Positions 56,581-64,000 of a stretch of 64,000 nt of DNA are shown one piece after another (positions within the stretch are counted from its first letter, which is position 1; the number at the start of each line of letters is the position of its first letter). The notes beneath the pieces are model-generated. The model was not told the DNA's origin, searched no databases, and saw only the letters and a program-made list of their open reading frames with translations. A program made the translations under genes and the position numbers. This stretch comes from Perilla frutescens (Eukaryota; Streptophyta; Magnoliopsida; Lamiales; Lamiaceae). The stretch lies in contig BRKX01000009.1 in the NCBI GenBank assembly GCA_026008535.1, positions 34,857,001 through 34,921,000 on the forward strand, given 5' to 3'.

Positions 56581-56757
56581 TCCCCTTGGGTATGGTCTAG
56601 TGATGGAGTGGTATTTTTTGAAATCAAAGGTCTCAAGTTCGACCCACTACCAACACCACTAGGTGTGAGCCTATCACACCTGGCCTGTGGTTTACCTCCC
56701 CTGTGTAGGTTTGTAGGCTATTATACAGGGGCGGAGTTTATCCAAAAAAAAAAAAAA
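56581..56757 (+). mobile_element. SINE, copy B of the local family
   Basis: A-box-like TATGGTCTAGTGATGG, B-box-like GGTCTCAAGTTCGACCC, and a poly(A) of about 13. It aligns to 8998-9180. Imperfect target duplication: TATGGGAGAATTAT at 56566-56579 and TATAGGAGAATGAT at 56758-56771. The A-run plus right flank is duplicated once more (to 56810). Confidence 0.85.
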
Positions 56758-57479
56758 TATAGGAGAATGATCAGTTCAGAAAAAAAAATATAGGAGAATG
56801 ATCAGTTCAGCACCTGCAAGATGGATAACATATCGATTCATGACTTGAAAGATGAAAACTCTTAATTTTGGATTCGAAAGATGAAAATTTTTAATCCAAG
56901 ACCTCAAAAATTATGATTTTGCATCTCTTTATTTTTTAATTAATTTTCATAATTTCTTTATTTGATTTAATAAATAACTAATGAAGGATTTTTCATTGAA
57001 AATTAATATAAAATTAATTAAAAAATAAAAAGAAATAAGAATTCACGATTTTTGAGGTCCTGCATTGAGAATTTTCATCTTTCAGATCATGAAAAGATAA
57101 TTTACTCATCTTCAGAGTCATGAATTAATAATTCTCCTAAAATATATGGTATGCCATGGTCCTATTTCAATATCATTAATATAATATATGTAATATATAT
57201 AATTGCATGCAGTGTATCTCATACGGTCATATGCCTATCACACACACTGACATAACTAAAATAAAAAATAAAATATTATTATTTCTAATAGACATTTTCA
57301 TGAATTCGTGTGTAAATGTGTAAACCGGCTTATTCAATGTAACTTTAATGCTTATCTTGTTATATTTTGGTCCTAAAAAATACCACCAAAATACAGTAAG
57401 AAAAGTATTAAAAATACACTGAACAAACTCGTTTTCACATTTACACGCGAAACACTAGTCCTCATTTAAATAGTATCCT

Positions 57480-57480
<1 letters not shown>

Positions 57481-57510
<30 letters not shown>

Positions 57511-57800
57511 TAGGGCCATTTTTTTAGTCACTTAGAACTTTAAAAAACTTATTTTAGCCACTTATTTTTAAACATATAAATTTTAATCACTTTGGACAAA
57601 AATAAGGTGAGCGCGCGCGTCGGCAGCCCCGTACCTGCACGCACGTTGGACTCAACGAAGAGGTCCGCGCGCGCATCTGCTAGCTGGACTCAGTGCGCCG
57701 GTGCGCGCGCAAGGGTATTATGATAAAGTTGGACAAAATAATAATATTTTAAAAAAATTGACTATTTTTTTTGACCTGGCTACTTTGCCATATTGTCACC

Positions 57801-57837
<37 letters not shown>

Positions 57838-57840
57838 TAT
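57481..57840. repeat. Microsatellites flanking a GC-rich CpG cluster
   Basis: (CA)n at 57481-57506 and (TA)n at 57800-57840 bracket a GC-rich block at 57608-57715 with many CGCG words (GAGCGCGCGCGTCGGCAG, GGTCCGCGCGCGCATC, CCGGTGCGCGCGCAAG). The surrounding DNA is very AT-rich. Origin unknown. It lies about 350 bases upstream of the zinc-finger gene's TATA-like box. Confidence 0.6.
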
Positions 57841-58008
57841 GATTATCATTTCATACACATAAAGTGCCCATAAAACTGAAACAAGAAAATAACATAATAT
57901 TTTGAATAATAAATTAATAGTCCGTGTGCCTCTACCCACACCATCATCCACTCCTAGCTATTTCCTTCCTATGATTAAGTCTTGTAACTGTAAAATTTCA
58001 TTCCACAC

Positions 58009-58016
58009 ATATATAG
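58009..58016 (+). promoter_or_regulatory. TATA-like box of the zinc-finger gene
   Basis: CATATATAGC about 165 bases before the ATG, which would leave a 5' leader of roughly 130 bases. Inferred. Confidence 0.5.
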
Positions 58017-58179
58017 CTAGAGGTACCACAGCATTTATTTTGTAATCAATTATCATCAGCAAAGTTTGTGAGTACTATATCAATTATCAAACCCCATTTC
58101 CAAATTTTCTCACTTTCACAATTAAAGAAAGCACAAAAATAGAAGTTGAGACTAAAACCCTCCGATCCATACAAATTAT

Positions 58180-58836
58180 ATGGAGGCATCAAATTTAGAT
58201 CACTTAACCAATCATATTTCTCAAAGCTCAACACCCAATTCACCATCATCACCATGCCTCAATAGCTCAATCAATATGGAAAAACAACATGTTCATAAAC
58301 AAGAAAAAACCAATCAAAACCCTCATCTCGTTTTGGATCTAAGCCTCTCTAGCAAAGTTTCCAAGCAGAATCCAGCAACGGTATCCGAAAATCGAGTTTT
58401 CTCATGCAACTACTGCACCAGGAAGTTCTACAGCTCACAGGCTCTAGGCGGCCACCAGAATGCCCACAAGCGCGAACGGACGATTATTCGGCGAGGGCAG
58501 CGCCTTGACACGGCGGAGCACCACCGTTACTTGAGCATGGCTTCCCTTCCTTTGCATGGATCTTTCAGTAGGTCTCTTGGGATGCAAGTTCACTCCATGA
58601 TCCATAAACCGACTGGTGTTAATGGATTCCCAATATATGGGAGGAAGCCTCTCCATGATCAGCTTCCGGCTATAGGGCGGGTCACGGCCGAGAATCTTCA
58701 TCTTGGTAGCGGCGGAGCAGCTAGGTTTGACGGCGGTCGGAGGCTTTCTACGGCGATGGATGGAAGTGGAGGAGTGAGATGGGACACTAGCAATCAAGAA
58801 GAGTTCAAAAAGTTGGACTTGTCTCTCAAACTCTAA
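58180..58836 (+). CDS. C2H2 zinc-finger transcription factor, ZFP3/ZFP4/ZFP7-like, with two EAR motifs
   Basis: Intact single-exon ORF of 218 residues. The ATG at 58180 is the first in frame and lies behind a TATA-like box. There is one C2H2 finger: Cys76, Cys79, His92, His96 (C-x2-C-x12-H-x3-H). It contains the plant-specific QALGGH helix at 87-92 and the flanking FYSSQALGGHQNAHKRER signature of the Arabidopsis ZFP1/3/4/7 subgroup. An EAR repression motif of LxLxL type is at 52-57 (LDLSLS) and another ends the protein (LDLSLKL, 212-218). The N-terminus is Ser/Asn-rich; a Gly-rich stretch precedes the end. Known: such proteins bind DNA in the nucleus and recruit TOPLESS-type corepressors; ZFP3 relatives are linked to ABA and seed responses. 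Exact orthologue is not assigned. It is the only intact cellular gene seen. Confidence 0.95.
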   Translation: MEASNLDHLTNHISQSSTPNSPSSPCLNSSINMEKQHVHKQEKTNQNPHLVLDLSLSSKVSKQNPATVSENRVFSCNYCTRKFYSSQALGGHQNAHKRERTIIRRGQRLDTAEHHRYLSMASLPLHGSFSRSLGMQVHSMIHKPTGVNGFPIYGRKPLHDQLPAIGRVTAENLHLGSGGAARFDGGRRLSTAMDGSGGVRWDTSNQEEFKKLDLSLKL

Positions 58837-60610
58837 TTAATTATACTTTTATTTTATTGTTTTATCCCCCCCCCCTCTCTCTCTCTCCCGCTCGCTTGCT
58901 CGCTCGTCTTTTTTTTTTCTGGCTTCTTTGTATTTTCTCTGTAAGATCTTCGATTCTTTTTCGTAATTGAATTTATTCGGATTATATAAGTTTTTTTTTT
59001 TTGTCAACATTAATTTCCTGTCTAGGTATGATCATCATCTCACTAGCTATAAATTTGTTTTAAACTTTAATTTGTTAAATTTTAATATGCTAAAATTATA
59101 CTACTGGAAATTAAATATTGAAATCGTAATTATGATGAAATCTCGAAACTATTAATTATGTTTTCCATAATTTATTCCACATGTGATGCCGCCATATGAA
59201 TAATTGTTTTTTTTTTCTTTTTGTCTAGCACGCGGATTTAATTTAATTATATGCTACCCCCAATATCATTTTGTGTGCTACTATTAAATTTATTAATTTT
59301 TTTTATTTTTTCCATTTATTTTCTTTAGTTTCAATTTATATCGTGTTCCAGTTTAATTTTACTGTCATTAATTATGATTGATTTCATCCACTAATTAGTA
59401 TTGATAGTTAATTTATAGTATTTTAATTTTCAGTTTTATGAGATGTCCCCGAAGAGATCGCGCTAGACTTTTAATTTTCAGTTTTTAAGTTTTGATCATT
59501 TCATAATAAGAATTTTTTTAAAACAAATAATTTGAATTTTTTATTCATAAATGTTAAATATAGCCCATTATGTTATAATTAATTTTTAATTTTTTAATAG
59601 TTATTATTAAAATCATAAATTTGATAGCGAAGCATGAAATTTAAATATTGAAATATGGAGTTGTTCATGAATTCCAAAATAATTTATGTATCGTTCGATA
59701 CAAAGATTTTCCTATGATTAAACAATTAGAATTTTTAAAGTTACTGACATCATCAAATTTATAGTTTTGAACGAAAATAACCCTCATTCTTTTGTTTTTT
59801 CTCTTGTTATTTATAAAACTATCATCACCTAATCTCAATCATTAGATCATTTAATTGAATAGTATAAATGTGGTCCTAATTCTCACACTAGAAAATAAGT
59901 CTTACTTGATCCAATCCCTACAGATAGATAGATAGATACATACATACATGGATGGATGAATAGATAGATAGATAACTAGGATCTTATGATCGGTAAAAAT
60001 TATTATTATTATTTTCATATGCAAACTTTAATTTAGTTGCTTTTATTACGACGATATGCAGCAGAAAATAATCAATCCGTACATGTTGAAAAAAGTGGGT
60101 GGATGTGTAATTAAGTATTTCTCGATCATGTTTGATGTAGTCAAATGGAGCACATGAGTACAAAAATTGGATTGTTAAGATTTGGTCCCAACGATATAAT
60201 ACACCAAAAAAAAAAAAACACACTGTTCAAATAATATTTATATTTATATATAATGTGACAAGTTTTCGAGAAGAGTTAAAATTTATTGTTTAGAAAAATT
60301 GCGAAATTCATCACGTGGCGTAATCGAGGAGTCAATAAAAACTAAAGATGACACTTTTTTATTTTGGGGGATCAATAAAAAAATATTAAAATTTGTTTTA
60401 GTAAGTATATAAAATTACCAAATAAAATCTACAAGTTTGTGAGTAAATTAATTACGACTTCGAATTAAAATATAGGATTGATAAAATTTGTATGAGACCG
60501 TCTAATGAGTTTCTTGCGTTAGACGTGTCGAATCTTACTTAAACTCGTTCAAAAAATCCATTCAAATCCGTAAAAACAGTCAGGTCCACGCATCCTCTCA
60601 CGTGCGCACA
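58837..60610. other. 3' flank of the zinc-finger gene, AT-rich, with microsatellites
   Basis: A C-then-CT tract at 58866-58890 followed by CGCTCGCTTGCTCGCTCG lies in the 3' UTR zone. A GATA/CATA compound repeat is at 59923-59973. No gene was found. Confidence 0.6.
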
Positions 60611-60810
60611 TGCATGTATCACTATGTATAAAATAAAATATCATTAATTATATATCTAAATATTATTAATTAATTAATATGAATTGAAATATTTTCACAT
60701 GTTAAGAAAAAGATAAATGCGTTATTTTTTACATAAATTATAGTGTGGGTTTTAATTTAGCAGATTCATTTATCTTCTTTTTTTGGAATATATTGTTGAT
60801 TCTCCAGACA

Positions 60811-61560
60811 AACGTATCACTATGTTGAAGTAAAGTATCACTAATTGTATGTTGAAGTATCACTTAATATGAATTGAAATATCATCAAATATGCAACTTT
60901 TTTTGTTATTTATTTTTTAGATCATGACAATATACTTTCATTGGTATCTCTACTAGCTTTTTAAAAGATTTTTTTTAAATAAAAAATCACGAGCTCTTAG
61001 TCTTTTTTAAAATAAAAAATCGATCAAGAACTAATGATATATGAATATAATGTCATTATGTATGAAGTGAAGTTTCACCGGCAAAGAAGCGAAATATTAT
61101 TACCTATGAAGTGAGTGATAGTCCCCTTTTTTTTTTTTTAATTTTTTATATATCTTCATTTTGTATCGAGCTTAGAGCTTCTCCAACAAGCCCGGTAGAT
61201 CGGCAATTTGGCGTGAAAACTTGGTTTTCTCTCCTCCAACAAGGAGTTTCAACGAGACGGTAGTTTGATGTGGGTGAACAGTACCTCGGCTAAATAACCG
61301 AGGTACTGTTCATCACGACACTCTTTTTTTTGGTTTTTCATGAATGCAAAAATAATTTTTTTTGGTTTATTTTTTTATTTTCTATTAGATTTCTTTCAAT
61401 TGTTTTAAAATTATTTTATACATTGATTAAGTAAATAATATTACATTAGATTAAACAACTAATTAAACACAAAATACATAATTATTAAAAATAGAATTAC
61501 ATAAACATTTCAATAACAATACAAAACCACAAATATATTATAATAAGCAATATAAAGCCA
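60811..61560 (+). repeat. Direct duplication, copy 1
   Basis: It starts CGTATCACTATGTTGAAG and matches 62679-63430 over its whole length with scattered changes. A shorter, decayed relative of its first 100 bases lies at 60613-60720. It includes the left part of the Tourist-like MITE at 61175. Confidence 0.9.
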
Positions 61561-62074
61561 CAAATATATTACAATAAAAAATACAAATACATAATTAATA
61601 AAAATACAAACATAATACAATAAGAGTAAAATAATAAAAATACAACACAATTATTTTAGCTAATAATCCCACTAAACCACTTCCGGATCCAGATCCTGCA
61701 CCGGGAATATCTGTAATTTATGTTTTTATTAAATGATCTATTATGAAATGTTAAATTTTATTTTGAATAAGTTGATTGTTTTTACATGAACCTTTTAATT
61801 TTTGTAAAATAAAAATAATATTTAATTATATATTAATTAAAAATAAAAAATAATGAGCAAGAATATTAATATATATATATATATATTATCATATTCAATT
61901 AAATAATTCGATAAAAAAACTTAAATCAATAGTAAAGAGTATAAAAAAGGAATATTCCATTGTAGAGTGAAATGTAGAATGATGATGTTGGAGATGAAAA
62001 TTGAAAATCTGTAACTTTAACTGTACAGTAGTGTAGAGTTAACTGTATCCTGGTGAAAAGTGTTGGAGATGGCT
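61175..62074. mobile_element. Tourist-like (PIF/Harbinger-type) MITE, 900 bp
   Basis: Termini GAGCTTCTCCAACA (left) and AGCCATCTCCAACA (right, opposite strand) are inverted, and TTA flanks both sides (61172-61174 and 62075-62077). A short palindrome, CCTCGGCTAAATAACCGAGG, lies near 61285-61304. No ORF is present. The family call rests on the TTA duplication and terminus type. Confidence 0.65.
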
Positions 62075-62119
62075 TTAGTGCATGAGTCTATGCGTTCGTG
62101 CTGGGCAAATGCTGGGTGA

Positions 62120-62560
62120 GACGTCGCAAACTAGCGATGAAAAACCCGAACTACAAGAAAATCATGAACTAGCGACGAAAATTTCCATTATTAACTATCA
62201 ATTTTCGGTCGTTAGAGTATCTTAACAACGGACTAAAGACGGAAACGTTTCGTCGCTAAACCCTTTGTCAGTGGCTCATTTAAGGATGTAAATTTGTAGT
62301 CGTTAGCCTTAACGACAGACTTAATGACAGAATTATCTGTCGTAAATTTGGTCCCCGTAAACGGTCGTCTAAAGATTATAATGATAGAATAATTCATCGT
62401 TAAGTCTAACGATAATAACAATTTCTTTATTAGGTAGTTCATCTTATAGAGTTGTATTACCATTTTAACCACAAACATTTCTGTCGTTACGACCCTCGTT
62501 AAATCTAACGACGATCTTTTTTATCATTAAGCTTTTTTAAATGTCTTTTTATTAAATATT
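62120..62560. mobile_element. CACTA-like subterminal region, incomplete
   Basis: Rich in CGTCGTTA / AACGACGA-type words on both strands, as inside the CACTA element at 5649-7012. An ACTACAAGAAAATC word at 62151 resembles a CACTA terminus with its first base changed. No second end or target duplication was found. Confidence 0.5.
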
Positions 62561-62678
62561 AATTTAATTTCGATTTTTGTTTATAAATTTGTCAAAACAC
62601 AGATAAAGACACATAAAATGATATATATATATATATATAGATAGATATTCGACAAGAAACATAAAATGTCATAAAATC

Positions 62679-63430
62679 ACGTATCACTATGTTGAAGTAA
62701 AGTATCACTAATTGTATGTTGAAGTATCACTTAATATAAATTGAAGTATCATCAAATATGCAACTTTTTTTGTTATTTATTTTTTAGATCATGAGAATAT
62801 ACTTTCATTGGTATCTCTACCAGCTCTTTAAAATTTTTTTTTTTAAATAAAAAATCGAGAGCTCTTAGTCTTTTTTGAAATAAAAAATCGATCAACAACT
62901 AACGATATATAAATATAATGTCATTACGTATGAAGTGAAGTTTCACTGGCAAATAAGCTAAATATTGTTACTTATGAAGTGCCTGATAGTCCCCATTTTT
63001 TTAAATTTTTTTATAAATCTTCATTTTATATCGAGCTTAGAGCTTCTCCAACAAGCCCGGTAGATCAGCAGTTTGGCGTGAAAACTTGGTTTTCTCTCCT
63101 CCAACAAGGAGCTTCAACAAGACAGTAGTTTGATGTAGGTGAACAGTACCTTGGCTAAATAACCGAGGTACTGTTCATCATGGCACTTTTTTTTTGTTTT
63201 TCATGAATGCAAAAATAACTTTTTTTGGTCTATTTTTTTATTTTCTATTAGATTTCTTTCAATTATTTTAAAATTATTTTATACATTGATTAAGTAAATA
63301 ATATTACATTAATTTAAGCATCTAATTAAATACAAAATACATAATTAATAAAATTAGAATTACATAAACATTTCAATAAGAATACAAAACCACAAATATA
63401 TTATAATAAACAATATAAAGCCATAAATAT
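62679..63430 (+). repeat. Direct duplication, copy 2, cut by an LTR
   Basis: Matches 60811-61560. The copy of the Tourist-like MITE begins at 63040 but stops at 63430, where the minus-strand LTR begins, so this copy was interrupted. Confidence 0.9.
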
Positions 63431-64000
63431 TGTTGGTCTCGGTGCGAATCTATGTTAGTTTAGAGGGGGGGTGAATAAACTGACTTCAAAAACTTTAAAC
63501 TGATTGCGGAATATTTAGGGCCCTGACTCACTTTAGACAATTTATCTGTGCACTGATCAGTTGAGATGGAAAGCTTGATCAGATCTTAGCTTGTGAGTTG
63601 ATCAGTTAGGACTGATAGCTTGAAAGCTTAGCTTAGCTTGTCAGTGCAGCTTGTGTTTTAGAGTGTGCAGTTAAAGAACATGTAAAGCTAAAGCAGTAAG
63701 TCCAACATACACAAGACTTATAGAGGTTCGAAGCTTCCTACTTCTACTTCATCTCTTCCTTCCGCAGAAGGACAATCCACTATGCAAGTGTTGGACCTGA
63801 AAACAGCACCCTCTAAACCGAGCGCGGCCTCCTTTCCAACTGTTGCTATCTCGGAAGAACGGACCCGTCGGTACACGTCCCTCCTTAGTCAGTTTCTGGG
63901 TCGACAGCTCACACTTACCGATCCCAACTGCTCGTTGAGACTTTAGGTGCTATTGCCCGTCTTTACAAGATTTTAGATCTCTCTCGATCTTCAAGAAGGC
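63431..64000 (-). repeat. LTR of the large copia family, minus strand, runs off the window
   Basis: On the plus strand it starts TGTTGGTCTCGGTGCGAATC, the reverse complement of the LTR end at 16750. It matches the minus strand of 16150-16750 closely. PBS or polypurine tract is not visible on the left, so this is the 3' end of an element or a solo LTR that begins beyond the window. Confidence 0.9.

Noticed and set aside
62233..62478. Minus-strand ORF of 81 codons
   Set aside because: Lies in CACTA-like subterminal repeats; no coding signature.

Overview
This window looks like nuclear DNA of a flowering plant. It is AT-rich and dominated by nested, decayed retrotransposons. It also holds a transferred piece of chloroplast DNA (psaI and ycf4), plant-type SINEs and MITEs, and one intact intronless plant C2H2 zinc-finger gene of the QALGGH/EAR class at 58180-58836. 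Species cannot be fixed from the sequence; a eudicot is likely. No rRNA operon, true tRNA gene, CRISPR array or bacterial-type operon was seen.

Layout. 1-3368: 3' part of a broken Ty1/copia element with its 3' LTR. 3369-11985: intergenic DNA with SINEs, a 1364-bp non-autonomous CACTA transposon inside one copy of a duplicated segment, and a fold-back MITE carrying a Stowaway insertion. 11990-14954: minus-strand copia gag-protease, leader, primer-binding site and partial LTR. This LTR is cut at 14955 by a very large copia element (14955-39332) that resembles the Sirevirus lineage: a long LTR, gag with zinc knuckle and coiled coil, a pol remnant, then about 8 kb of accessory genes. A younger non-autonomous Athila-like gypsy element (23337-30272, TSD TTCCC) sits in the leader of the first accessory gene. 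40256-41384 is chloroplast DNA. 41391-48880 is a third copia remnant, with its own accessory ORF, interrupted by a minus-strand piece of an element related to the large one (43939-46140). 49382-49921 is a Cassandra-like mini-retroelement with three 5S-rRNA-like segments. 51470-52670 is the tail of a LINE. 53560-58000 is mostly empty apart from a SINE and simple repeats. After the zinc-finger gene come a 750-bp direct duplication carrying a Tourist-like MITE, CACTA-like subterminal DNA, and at 63431 the edge of another minus-strand LTR of the large copia family.

Most notable is the accessory region of the large copia element. It carries three consecutive, clearly paralogous genes (30383-32992, 33389-35273, 35843-37719), each with a TATA-like box and its own leader. 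They share a two-part architecture, and the first two end in a basic, NLS-like tail. A related domain appears in the accessory ORF of the 41-48 kb element. The same large element has a hexapeptide minisatellite in gag, three palindromic dyads in the LTR, a perfect stem-loop beside the PBS, and repeated anti-PBS words near its 3' end. All its genes are now broken, mostly by changes consistent with C-to-T decay, so what remains is a fossil of that system.
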